DNA of 64,000 nucleotides from Leptodontidium sp. MPI-SDFR-AT-0119 (lineage: Eukaryota > Ascomycota > Leotiomycetes > Helotiales > Leptodontidiaceae). Below the pieces are notes generated by a model that worked only from the letters and a program-made list of their open reading frames with translations, was not told the DNA's origin and searched no databases. How positions within the stretch are numbered: the first letter of the stretch is position 1; the number at the start of each line of letters is the position of its first letter. Positions 36,185-47,319 of the stretch are shown here, one piece after another. The stretch lies in contig JAHLEZ010000005.1 of assembly GCA_020726505.1 (NCBI GenBank), forward strand, positions 1,178,001 through 1,242,000. Direction: 5' to 3'. Both the position numbers and the translations under genes were made by a program.

Positions 36185-38310
36185 ATGGATTTCGCATACC
36201 CAAAGATCTCCCTCGAGAATCGCGAGACGCGGTTTCTGCGTCCAATATCCGTGGAATGGCCAAGCGCTTCAGAAGACGGAGATGTCGAGTTCCACTACGA
36301 GCTCATCCCCATAAGCTTAAACGACAAACTCGAATACGTAGCTCTATCATACGTCTGGGGAAACGAAGATGTTTATAATTATATTCCCGTGAAACTCGAA
36401 CAAGATAGGCATCCGACCGAATCTCTTCGCCGCGCTGCTATCCACGCAGATGGCGCCGAGGAAGAGCGAAGTGCCACCTGCGGGAGCGCACGTCATGGAT
36501 TACTACGACGAAGTTTGGAATACCTTTGATTTCCGCCACGGGCTTCTCTGGATAGACGCCTTGTGTATCAACCAGAATGACTTGGAGGAGAAATCTTTGC
36601 ATGTCCTGATGATGACGGATATCTACCGTGAGGCGTCCCTGGTGTTGATGTACCTTGGTCAAGAAGGCGAATATACCCAGCTAGCTGTCGAGTTCATACA
36701 CGACTACTGACTTCAACAGGATAAGACTGATCTGAACAAACCGCCAGCGAACCTGGCGGCGAGTACGCGCGAGCAATGGCTTGGTATCCTCGACTTGGCT
36801 AGTCGCGAGTACTGGACGAGAGTCTGGATCGTACAGGAAATTTTAGCTGCTGATTTGAGCTCTATGTTTATCTGTGGTCGGTTCCGAATCACACTCGCTG
36901 CTTTCCTCTAGTTCTGCTCGACTGTGCACCAGGTGATGGACCTGAGATTCCTGGAGACCGTGGATAGAGATGGGCCGCGTATGGATAAGGATGTCAGAGA
37001 TGTAGCGTCGACAGCAGCATTGAAAATACACCAATACCTCTCCCCAATTAGCGATCTGCACACGCGAATTGTGAGGTCGGACGAGAAGGTAAAGATAGAC
37101 TTGCTCGACTACCTCATCCGTCAGCCGGAACCGTCAAGCAATCGACCGACCCGAAAGATCATGTCTATGGCGTCCTAGGTCTAGTGAACAATGCCCAGAC
37201 GACGCTGAATCCAGATTACCGATTCCACGTCCTGGCGATATTCGCTGAAGTCACACGACAGCCAGGCAATCTCGATACTCTCTCATCATGTGGCCACCAT
37301 CCTAAGCTGGACAACCACCGGGCGTATTTAGAGGCATACTACGCCTATATCGTAGTATTGAGGCTATACGGTTCCGTGATCGCAAAAGACTTTTTTGACA
37401 AGGCTATGGGAAGAAGCTCGACCGATATCCTCGATTCCAATCCTTTACCTTCGTGCGTACCGATGTGGAGTCAATCCCGTCTATCGAATCGGTACCTCTT
37501 ACTTCGAGACAGGGATAAATGTCCATTCCGAGCATGCGGGGAGACTAGAACGTCTACTTCTATAGGAGGAACTGACGACGACTCAGAACAGCCAAAGATA
37601 AACGAGCTGGGTTTCAGACCAGAGTGGCAATCTCTCAATCTGCGCGGTTTCTAGTTCGACAGCATTGCGTGGATGTCAAGAACCCAGACTGAAGTACTTC
37701 CTAATCAATATGGTCTGAATTTCAGTATAGACAGGGAAGCTTGGTCGAAAATCAAAACGGACTGTACGATTTACGGTGACGAAGTGTCTCGCAAACGCGC
37801 ATTTCGTAATACTGTTTTTGTGGGGAGGTATAAGGAAGGCGAAGATGACTATCCAAACCGCGAAGCATTCCTCGCCGCCGCGTTTGAGATGTATTTGCAA
37901 CTAGGTGTAAATTTCCCGAATACGGATTTGGGTGAGATGCAGTGGAGTGTGTTTGTAGCTAGTCTGATATGTACCAGGCGAGGGTGAAGTATATGGCTGA
38001 AGCGAGCTTCTTCATCACGGAGAAAGGGTAAGTATGTAGGCCGAGTGGAGTCTACTGCTAAAGTGGGAGACCAGGTGTGTATATTGTGTGGGGGGAAGGT
38101 ACCTTTCGTCCTTCGGAAGAAGACTATTGTTGATGAGGTTATGTGGCTTCTTGTTGGGGAGTGTTGTGAGTGACCACTAAGTTCTGTGTCAGTCTTGTAG
38201 CCCAACGCCGACTGATTTGTGCTAGATGTGGAGGGCTTCATGTATGGAGAGGTATTGAGGGTGTGGATTTGGAGAGCAGAGATTGGGAGGATTTCAAGTT
38301 GGTGTGGTTC
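36185..38310 (+). pseudogene. Broken heterokaryon-incompatibility (HET domain) gene
   Basis: The region reads as a HET-domain protein (PF06985) in several frames. Seen in order: EYVALSYVWGNEDV; after a frameshift near 36400-36425, GLLWIDALCINQNDLEEKSL and MMTDIYREASLVLMYLGQ. A TGA at 36708-36710 follows, then in the same frame ASREYWTRVWIVQEILAA, a TAG at 36909-36911, and a helical region. A second frameshift near 37110-37150 leads to DPKDHVYGVLGLVNN. The C-terminal signature GDQVCILCGGKVPFVLR and YVEGFMYGEVLRV near 38070-38260 completes the family. HET proteins trigger cell death on contact with a non-self strain, so loss is tolerated or favoured. Two stops and at least two frameshifts indicate a pseudogene. 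The right end is approximate. Confidence 0.82.
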
Positions 38311-38619
38311 TGCCAGAGGGTAGGGTATTATATTGTAGCAGGGTGGAAGCTTTTCCACGGTGCGTGCTAATCTAATGAGCCATGCCATGCTTCAAGGATC
38401 ACATGTGGCATTGAGTGTGAGCGGTAAGCCTGGAACACGCTCATGGAACTGAGCGATTCGTTTACAGTGGTCTCGTCAACATATCAAACCCCTTGAATGC
38501 TTGCTCATGCCCTATCGAATCTTCAAGCTTCCAATACATTTGACTACCTATCAATCCATGGGTAGCTGGAAGCACACCAACAAACTTGTTTGTTGCTCGA
38601 GAGTCGACAGCATAGGTAT

Positions 38620-38954
38620 CTAATCACTTGTATTTGCCAGTCTCCCCAACTGGATCAAATGGCCTTGTGCCTCGCTAAACAACCCTCCCTTCAACATACT
38701 CACTTCTAGATCACCTTCTGTGTTCATACTTTCCAGCTCGACCAACACCTCGTGTACTATGCGATAGCTGAGTGTCTGGTATGCAGCTTCTCGCTCCTCG
38801 GGACTTGTATCTGGTAAACTACTGAAATCTCTACAGAGAGGGACGAGTGTGTTGCGAAGATGTGAGGAAATGGTGTTTAGTTCTTGGATTGCTGTTGGTT
38901 TTGGGCGTGTGAGTTCCGGAACGAGAGGTTCATCATAAAGAGGAACATTTCCTC
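38620..38954 (-). pseudogene. BAG-domain reading frame with no start, probably the detached C-terminus of the C2H2 gene
   Basis: On the minus strand an ATG-less open frame runs from near 38954 to TAG 38620-38622. It contains VPLYDEPLVPEL, IQELNTISSHLRNTLVPLC, EREAAYQTLSYRIVHEVL, LESMNTEGDLE and EAQGHLIQLGRL. This matches the three-helix BAG domain, including the conserved Leu/Asp-like then TEGD turn between helices 2 and 3. BAG domains bind the ATPase domain of Hsp70 and act as nucleotide-exchange factors (established for the family). The frame lies exactly +1 relative to the end of the C2H2 gene, and loss of one base from the C4 run at 38954-38957 would fuse the two. It could be a real frameshift, an assembly error, or an exon whose splice I could not find. 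Confidence 0.6.
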
Positions 38955-41198
38955 CCCTTCTTCTTCTTTTTCGAGCCAGTTGTACCCCATCCCCAATCGT
39001 CTGCTACTGGCTCTAGAATGGGGTCTAAGTAATGTGAGTTAGTAAATGTAACATGAAAATACTCCGCGAGCAGATATACCGGGTTTGATCTGAGGCTGAC
39101 TCCCGTCAGAGACATTGGATCCGCTGTTTTGAGGAGATGTCGCGAATGATGGTGCCGTGTGGTATCTCTTGTCTTCTCTGACTCTCGCTCCCATCTCCCT
39201 CTCGTGCTCAGCAGCCAACCATTCTCTCTTCCTCTTCTCCTCCTTCAAACCTTCCTCAAGTTTCAATTTGGCTATGCGTAGCAGAATATCATTTGCTAGT
39301 ACATCCCTAGCTTGTGGCTCCTCTTCATCCGTATCACCTTGCGGTGGAATGGTATCCTGCCTCTTCTGTCTCGCGTTCCACTCATCCACTCTTTTCTTCT
39401 CCTCTTCCATGCCCATCTTTATAGCCAGCGCCAGCTCAGGATCTGTGCTAGGATCAATGCCGAATTCGAAGTTAGCATAGGAGTAATCTGGCGCTTCGGC
39501 TCTCGGCGCTTCGCTGCCTGCAGATGCGTCTGCTTCATCTACGAAGAGAGAATCGATCACTAGATATGAACCGTTAATACGCTCGCAGTTGAGAAGAGAT
39601 AAACAACCCACCTGACACATCATCTTCTTTGACTGTTAGAGCATCATCAAGTGAAGTAGTCGTCGTATCGATGCTATCAGCATCATCTGACGCAGGCCCC
39701 TCGTCTTCATCAACATTCTCTTGCGGTAGAGCCGAGAGAGCTAATTGTTCCATATGACGACCGAGATGTTCTTGAAACTGTTTGAGACTCACGTCGCACT
39801 CCTTGGACTGGTTTATCCTCTGGAACTTCTCTCCGTATTCGGTACACAGGGGACACTCAGTCGCATCTATCCGAGGAATCTGGCAAGCATCAAGTAAGGT
39901 ATAGATATGACTTTCCTGGACTTTGTCTGGGTGGGCGAGCGTCATGTGTTTCTCCAGTTCAGGTCGAGTTTGAGCAGTGGCTTCCTTGCAATGCTGACAA
40001 GTCCACTTCTTTCTGTGAAACCTCATCTCGTGTTCGAACCATTGATTCTGACTTTCAAACATATTAAGTCCACAGCTTTCGAATGTACACACATATGGCC
40101 TCAAGTCGCTGAATATATGCTTTCTAGCTCACGTTAGAAGTTGCTCAGAATCTCAGAGCGCGGAGATGGTCAACTTACTTCCATTCGTTCTTGTTCCCAA
40201 CTTTTTGCGGCCGCCAGCAATATGGACATTCGAAGTGTTGATTGTATTCAGCTCGTACGCCCACCGAGTCCTTCGGTAGCAAGGGAGTTCTCAAAAGATC
40301 GGACGCTCCGTCTTTACCTTTACTAGAGTCTGCATACTTAGTACGAGTGGACGATACAAAGCCTCCTATATTCAAGTCGACGGGCCGGGAATCTTCCAAG
40401 GTTTCATTCGGGTGATACGTCGAGGCCTTTTCTCCCGACCAAACAGTCTTGCCATCAACATCCTTTTTCAAGGTGTGAACCTGCTCCATCTTCTCCTGGT
40501 GCTCCTTCCGGTATAGGAGATATTGTCGACGCCGTGTAATTGCAATCCCCAGACGCTCCATCAACCACTTATCGCCTTTCTTTGCAGGTGGATACTTGTC
40601 GCCGACATGGATAATGTCGGCTGTTGGGTCTATTGTGTATGTTAACGAGGCTTTGACATACTCGTCCTTTTCTGGCTTCTTTCGAATTATCATCGAAAGC
40701 TGAAAGAGGTTCGTGATACCCTCCTGGATAGCCAGACCAAGCTCTTTCAACTCCGATGATCCTAAATCAGGCTGCCCATGCGTGTCTGCTGGCTGTTCAT
40801 GGGGAGAGGGTAAATCCCAGACTTCATTCTCCCTTTCACCCGAAGCTATCGACAAAGCTATGGCGACGCGTTAGTTTGGGTTTCAGAGAAAACGGAGTAT
40901 CAAGAGACTTGCCCATCTGGAGAGATTCCTCAAGATAAAGCAGTGCTTTCTTGACGATGCCACGGGCACTAGCATCATCGCGAAGTCGATGTTCCAATGA
41001 GCTAGGCAAGTGAGAGTCTTGTAATGCCGCAATATTCCTCGCCCATAGTTCAAAACGCTTTGATTCTTCTTTGACCGAGGCGGATGATAGCTGGTCTTGC
41101 AGGCTGGCTTCGACCAGGCTCTCCACCAGCTGAGGAAGAAGCACGGAGCATGATCTTCCGCATGAGGCGATCGAGGGATCCGAGGAAGCTTCAGCCAT
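38933..41198 (-). CDS. C2H2-type protein with NLR-like N-terminus, UIM-like motif and lysine-rich tail
   Basis: 682 aa in five exons: 41198-40913, 40857-40179, 40123-39612, 39559-39080 and 39024-38933 (minus); ATG 41237 is an alternative. Seen: an N-terminal helical region with FELWARNIAALQ and RLRDDASARGIVKKALLYLE, the module found at the N-terminus of many fungal acuF-like and NLR-type proteins. FECPYCWRPQKV, RPYVCTFESCG and WTCQHCKEAT are C2H2-like fingers, followed by ECPLCTEYGEKF and FQEHLGRHMEQLALSALP. After an acidic linker, STDPELALAIKMGMEEEK near residues 530-547 resembles a ubiquitin-interacting motif, followed by a coiled coil. The frame ends just after DDWGWGTTGSKKKKKGRK; a BAG domain follows in another frame. 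Intron 40858-40912 is GC-AG. The gene is head-to-head with the HeLo-like gene. The molecular role is unknown. Confidence 0.75.
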
Positions 41199-41492
41199 GT
41201 TGATCTCTTTCGTAGCCGAAAACTTGGAGGTTTCCAAAGTTGCAGCAACTCGACATACTGCTTTATATAAGTTGCTAGATTTCTGATAGGCAGAGACGTT
41301 CGAGGAAGACAGCGAGCACAGGATGATAGATACTCAGTCAGGGTCATCCTGGGAACGTCTGGGAGCCAACGGGGACGGGCCGAAGCCCCACTCTTCTGCG
41401 GCTGAGATGCAGGTTGACAACCTCAAAACTCAAGGCTTCATGTTCTGTTGTCTATATTTTGGTTCAAAGCACGAAATTGCAACTGTTTCAGT
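41199..41492. promoter_or_regulatory. Shared bidirectional promoter of the C2H2 and HeLo-like genes
   Basis: Only about 0.29 kb separates the two divergent start codons (less if ATG 41237 is used). Co-regulation is therefore likely. I did not identify a specific binding site. Confidence 0.45.
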
Positions 41493-43675
41493 ATGGAGGT
41501 AGCCGGATTTGTCCTCACTGTATATCCAGTCACAATACTGGCCTTCGAGCAGTACAAGAAAGGAGCCAAATACTTCTCGCATTACATGCGCTTTCGCCAG
41601 CGATATGAGGCTTTCATCCGAGATATGGAAGGCCAACAACTGTTCTTCGAAGGTATTCTCCAGGACCTGATGTGTGGTGGACCGGACCCTTTCTTGGCTG
41701 GAGCCGGCTCGAAAGATGCATTTCTTGAGATTGTGAACGATGCGACATTCACCGGTTGGCGTGACCCTGTGCTAAAGAAGAGGCTCACGAGTCGACTCGA
41801 TACTCGATACGACTGGTGTATCCACACCATAAAACGGATATACAACATTCTGGAAGAGCTTGGCGAGTTGTTGGATATTCAAGCTGTAAGCTATTCATAA
41901 CTGATGCACTTGTCTCCTGATCTAACTGTTGGCTTCTGCTTACATTGAGGACAGTTGCAATCAAGTGACCAAACACCCGACTGGTGGAGGTTCCAATGGA
42001 AGCGTATCACTCAAACCATCTTCGTGGACAGATACGACGACCACAAAGAAGCAAAGAGGCTCATCGACGAGCTCAAGCAGATGGTTGAGTTAAGCGACAA
42101 GCAGCGGCTGCAAGGCTTAACTCGCACCACCTCCTCATTCACCCCCTTCTTCAAAAAGATCCGAGAGAACGCCAACAGTCTCCATGGTGTGTTGAAAAAC
42201 GGCTGGAATTGTCACTGTAGCGATTCTCACAAAGCAATGCTTCGCCTTGAGAGGAGGGTCGAGGGTGCTGATGATGATTTCAAACTTCTCCTCAACCTCG
42301 CAACACTTGCTGAAGAGTCCAAAGCCGCCGAACGTGCGAAGCAAAGGGGTGTCGTTGTTCGAATTTCGAAGCATGAACCTGATATACCGTCGCTACGAGT
42401 GCCTTCCAGCGCCTCGGATAGTGCGGTCGATCTGGCTTCAAAGTCCGAAGTCAGCATTACCAAAGTTGCTCCTTCTTTGCAATCTTCCAGCAGGAGCTCG
42501 GTTGTTTCAGATCCTTCCATCATGAATGTCAAGGCAGACAAGAACATCGATAAGGAATCATTGCAAGTCAAAGTAAGCGGCTTGACCGGTTTAAGCTCGA
42601 GATTTCGGTAAGTGGTGTTTTTGACGATGTGGACTTTCGGCTAATGACCACCAGGAACAAGTTTCGTAGTAAGAGAAATCATGAAAATCTACTGCGCACA
42701 ACTTCGGCGCCAGCGGTGAAGACTATAAAGCAATTCACAGTCCTCGAAAACATGCAGTACCAAAATCGCCTTGATGAAGAGCTATCTATCAAATCCACCA
42801 AGTCGGCTAAATTTGATATATCGACAGTGTCAATCAAGAGTCGGTGCCCAGAAGAGTTACCAACTAAAGAGCCAGCCACACCTCAAAGTAACTTGATTGA
42901 AGACCTCTGCGATGCGATTCAAGATTCACTTCCAGGCAAGTCACTCGGGTATCTTGTAGACGAGGAGAAGAATCGCCACGAGTTCATCAGCAATGACTTA
43001 CCGCGATCAACGGCACAAAACGGAGCCGTAATCACACTCGACGAAGTTCTGAAAGAGGACGCTATGAAATTACACAGATTCCCACCCGAGAAACGAGCAA
43101 ACGTAGCAACCATCCTCGCCTCCTCACTCCTCCAACTCCAAAGAACACACTGGCTGAAAGACACATGGACAAAACGAGACATCTTCTTCATAACCAAGGA
43201 CGAAAAACCGATCTTCGACCAACCCTACCTATCCCAAGACTTCATCTCCTCAAAATCCCACCCGGGGACATTTCCATCTCCATTTCCAACCTCCTCAGCA
43301 CCCCACTTCCGCTCCAAGACCTCCCTCGAATGTCTCGGCATCCTCCTCATAGAACTCTGTTTCGGCTCACCCATCGAATCGCACCAGCATAAAGTACAAC
43401 TCCGACCGCTCTCACCCAGCTCCCAGCCGAACCACGAGTTCAATCTAGCCATCGCGCATGCGTGGACGTGGGAGGAGATTTGGGCTGAGAACTCTCTGTA
43501 TCCAGATCCGATCAATAGCTGTTTGAGTTTCCCGAATCTGCAGGGGAGAGTGAGGGATGGGAAGCTGGATGAGGTCGTACATGATATGTATGTGCTAATT
43601 GCGAAGCCGTTGTATGATAAGACGGTTGAGAGGTGGCCGCCGAGGAAGGTTATGTCTACAGGAGATGGGTATTGA
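41493..43675 (+). CDS. HeLo-like / DUF7580 protein, candidate cell-death or self-recognition effector
   Basis: 688 aa in three exons: 41493-41885, 41955-42607 and 42655-43675. Seen: the N-terminus MEVAGFVLTVYPVTILAFEQ is a hydrophobic helix, followed by a helical bundle (RYEAFIRDMEGQQLFFEGIL, WCIHTIKRIYNILEELGELL) as in fungal proteins annotated with a HeLo-like N-terminus. The middle is disordered and Ser-rich. The C-terminal region matches the fungal DUF7580 pattern: VATILASSLLQLQRTHWLKD, TWTKRDIFFI and, near residue 572, SLECLGILLIELCFG, which looks like a degenerate kinase subdomain IX. No DFG or HRD catalytic motif is visible, so kinase activity is unlikely. The start 41493 was chosen over 41448 because it gives the hydrophobic N-terminus. 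Cell-death function is inference from the HeLo-like family. Confidence 0.72.
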
Positions 43676-44350
43676 GTGACGAAGCTTCGTTTGTTTTATT
43701 TTATTCGTTTTGTGCTTGATGAGAACGTTATATACCCACTGGACTCTTAGCGACATGATTTGTATCTCATCTAGGATCACATCTTAGTGGTGGTCAAAGG
43801 TAACCTTTAGCTGCCACCACAAAAATTATAAGAAATCGAAGAATATTCAACTACAACATGGATTGTTCTGACCAAACAATCTTGCGAAATAAGACGTGAG
43901 GGGTTGCCGCTTATCAACATGTCCATTGGTGTGGTTTATTCTTGGGTTCAAGTTCAGATGATGTGGAGTTGGAAGTTGTTTTCTGTGGGGCTCGCGTGTT
44001 GTACCGTAAGCGAGAAAAAAGGGGGTGGATTGAGGCGAGGCTTTCGAGAGAGATGCATGTTGGACTTGACATCAGCTTTGAATGTCTGAAGCTGATCTGA
44101 ACGTAAATAACACGCATCACGTACATAATTCAGCGACACACTGTGTACATGGCTTACTTAATATCCCGTCGTCTTGTCGTACTGAATGTTTTGTCATAAT
44201 TTCCCTGCTTGGAACACACTTTCCCTAAAAAATCTGAGCACATCACAACCGTCAAAGCACTATACAAGTACACCAAATCATATCAATTCCAAAATATATC
44301 TAGTCTAGGCTTTTGCCCTGCTATGTGCACCTCAACTGTTCTCCTAGGAC
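43676..44350. other. Convergent 3' intergenic region
   Basis: The HeLo-like gene (+) and the FGGY kinase gene (-) converge here. The short frames are not protein-like, and no repeat is seen. Confidence 0.45.
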
Positions 44351-46257
44351 CTACGCCGTCCAGCCCTCAACAGCCTCATCAACGCTCTTTCTGTACACTT
44401 GCTGGGTCTTGCATTGCTCCAAGAAGACCTTGTACTTAGCATCCAAAAGCTTCTTCTCATTCGCATTTTTTCCTGGCTTGACAACCTTTCCAGGCTTGCT
44501 CATGCGATCCATGATACTCCACAACGCCTCGGTATTACCCTCCTTATCCGCGCTGGCGGCTTTAGCACCCAACATGGCTGCGCCGTGAACGACAGCAGCG
44601 TGGACGTAGCGAGGAATGAGGACTGGCATGCTGCAAGTTGTTGCCATTAATTCCATGAGAATCTTGTTCTGGCATTGTGAGCCCGACATGAAGATGCTGG
44701 TCAAAGTGTGTCCAGAATCGTTCATCGTCTCGACGATCTGGCGGGTTTGCATGGCGATGAATTCCATGGTTGCGTAGTAGTAGAGTGCGAGTCCGTCCAT
44801 ACTGCGGTCATTGGTTAGACCAATGACTGATCCTGTCATGTTCGGGTCCGCGATGGGAGAGCGGTTACCCCAGAGGTCACCGTAGAAGAAGAAGTGGCGT
44901 CCGAGATAGGAGACGCTTGGAGAGGAGGTCTTCTCTTGCATCTCTTCCAAGTGAGAGTTCAGGTAGTCGTAGATGCTAGTGTTGAAGGACTCGGCCATCG
45001 ACATCGTTTCGTTGTATGCAGGGTGTGTTTCGAGGACGTGGCGCAGGAGCTCACCAGTAGCCGATTGACCTCCCTCAGCCATCCAGAATCCAGGTAGGAG
45101 GACGTCTCTGTAAGGTCCCCAAACACCTTCGACGAAAACTGGATCTTTCGACATGGCGAGATGGCAGGTAGATGTTCCGGCTACGGCTGCGAGACGGCTG
45201 AATGCTTGCGAAATATCGTTCTTGGGGACATCAGTGTCGAGATGGTCAGCACCCAAGTTGACTTTGGCTCCAACTGTTCCTACCCAGCCAGCATAGGCAT
45301 CGATGACACCACTACCTACTGCGATTCCGGCTGGGAGACCAAGCTCATGACCAGCTTTCTCACTCAGAGTTCCGACGAGTTCTCCAGCACTCATGTATTT
45401 TCCATTCTATCAAAGTTAGGATACTGATCCGAAGTAATAGAACAGAATATGAAAAGGCTCACCACCCCATCAACTCCACCCATGCGCTTGAAGTTATCCT
45501 TAGCCAGATCACCAAGTCCAATAGTTTCGTAGAAGTCCTCTTGCCATCCCTTGACACTACCGTCAACTCCAACAGGAACATAGCCCTGCTTGCACACAGT
45601 GCTGCAGAAGCTCCTAATCTCATTACCAGTAGCCAAATGCGTCAACGCATCTGCCAAATCGTAAAACTTGCAACGGTCGAACATCTCGGGTGGCATGTGG
45701 TTCTTGAGCCAAAGCACCTTGGGTATCTCCATCTCGATGCTCATCTTACCTCCTACATAGCGGAGGAGGTTATGTCCTGTAGCGTTGATCTTTGCTGCCT
45801 CCTCGACAGGTCTGTGGTCAAGCCATAGAATGACGTTACGGTCGTTACCATCATTGGCGAAGTTTGGGCCTGTGACTGGCATAGGCTCATCGGTATCGTG
45901 GGAAAAGACTGCCAGAGAGCAGGTGGCATCAAAGCCAATTCCGCGGATGGTTGTAGGGTCGATGTTGTGCTGGCTTAGAGCCCGTTGCACGCAAGTGCAG
46001 ATGCATCGCCAGATATCGGTGGTAGATTGCTCGTAGTATCCAGTCTCAGGTTGCCAGAGTCCAATGTTCTCTGTCGCCACTTCAACCGAATTAGCTTTCT
46101 GAAGTTACGATGGTGGGGTAGCTCGACACGTACAGGCCTTGATGTCACCAGAGGCATCAATGATACAAGCTCTGGCACTTCCGGTGCCTACATCAATGCC
46201 GATGTAGTGATCGATGTGAGGGTTCAGATCGTTGTGTGGACTGTTTGTACTTAGCAT
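44351..46257 (-). CDS. FGGY-family carbohydrate kinase (D-ribulokinase, YDR109C/FGGY type)
   Basis: Cytosolic sugar kinase of 598 aa in three exons: 46257-46134, 46079-45463 and 45406-44351 (minus). Seen: the N-terminal phosphate-binding strand YIGIDVGTGSARACI; GLWQPETGYYEQSTTDIWRC; GIGFDATCSL; the substrate loop NVILWLDHRP; a middle KFYDLADALTHLATG; the C-terminal-domain strand VGSGVIDAYAGWVG; AVAGTSTCHLAMS; and FMSGSQCQNKILMELMA with the adenine-binding GAAMLGAKAA. These match the eukaryotic FGGY clade that phosphorylates D-ribulose, described as a metabolite-repair step (established for yeast and human members). The first intron is 54 nt; shorter choices of 34 or 39 nt would break the frame. 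An N-terminal extension upstream of 46257 remains possible. Confidence 0.87.
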
Positions 46258-47319
46258 AGCTGCGGATGCAGAAGATGGGGATCGTACTCCATTGAGGCCT
46301 GCCTCGAGGGCTTCCTGAAGTTTTGACGGAATGGGATTTGGGCCATCTTGGATTACGTCGGTAGCTGACTATTGATATTGCCTATTGCCCATTGCGTGTC
46401 AGCCCAGAGCTCCTCAATTGGTGTGGTCGCATGCCACATTCGTCCTGTGCCATGCCTCCAATATTCTGTTGGGCATGGGAGGAGCGCGGGGTAATAGGGA
46501 GCGGGAAGAAATGAAAAGGAGGGGTTGACCGACCTAGATGCGGTCCAATGAGATGATTGATGGAACGAACACAGAATTCGTCTTCAAGCTGTGTATTTTT
46601 TCGAGTAGTTGTCCGTACTTATAACTCAATTTTACTCGTCTGATTGAGATGGAAGATGTTGAACGTTTCTCAAACTCGACTCAACAGTGTTTTGTTAGGA
46701 GCTCCGATCCTCGAGCTTGCACGTCACCAGTGGACCCTTTCTTTTGCCCCCCCACCTTCCCGCCCTCCCACCTTCTCCAAGGTCCAATCAGTCCACCGCA
46801 AAAATGGGGCTCTCTCCATGAATAAGCAGGGTCTAATAATTGGGGAAGCCACAGTGTAGATCCTGTATAATTTGAAAGGGAAAAAAAATATGGAAAGTCG
46901 GTAAGACACTTTGCACAGCTTCCCAAGAGAAACTTCTTATTTCTGCATGTTGCCTCACCCAGAAGGGATAGCTTAATTCCTCAGGGGTATTACGAGAAGG
47001 CCCCATGGCAAAGCAACGAGAAATACACAGCACTTTTAATCAGCCTTTGAAGTGTGATCGGCGCCAGGGGGCTTGTTACCCAGTCGGAAGAGTTGAGAAA
47101 TATTCTGCATTCGAGCACCCACGGATGAGATCCCACCTGGCACCACTACCTTTAGCTGGCACCTTACCTATGGCCTCAGGTATGCTCGTACGGTGAGCTT
47201 AGTCATCGTGTTTCTAGTTGGTTGCAGTACAAATTTGAATGAGAAAGTGCATACAGCAAACATAAGGGTATTCCTAACTCTTGGCACGTACGAGATTTTC
47301 CATCTCAGCCAGACTATAG
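46258..47319. other. FGGY kinase promoter region up to the LINE fragment
   Basis: About 1 kb. On the minus strand the kinase frame remains open upstream of its ATG to a TAG near 46364, preceded by a possible acceptor, so a 5' coding exon cannot be excluded. No other gene is visible. Confidence 0.4.

Noticed and set aside
46095..46133. 39-nt first intron for the FGGY kinase
   Set aside because: Shorter than normal fungal introns. A 54-nt intron to 46080 keeps the frame and gives the expected LATENIGLWQ sequence.
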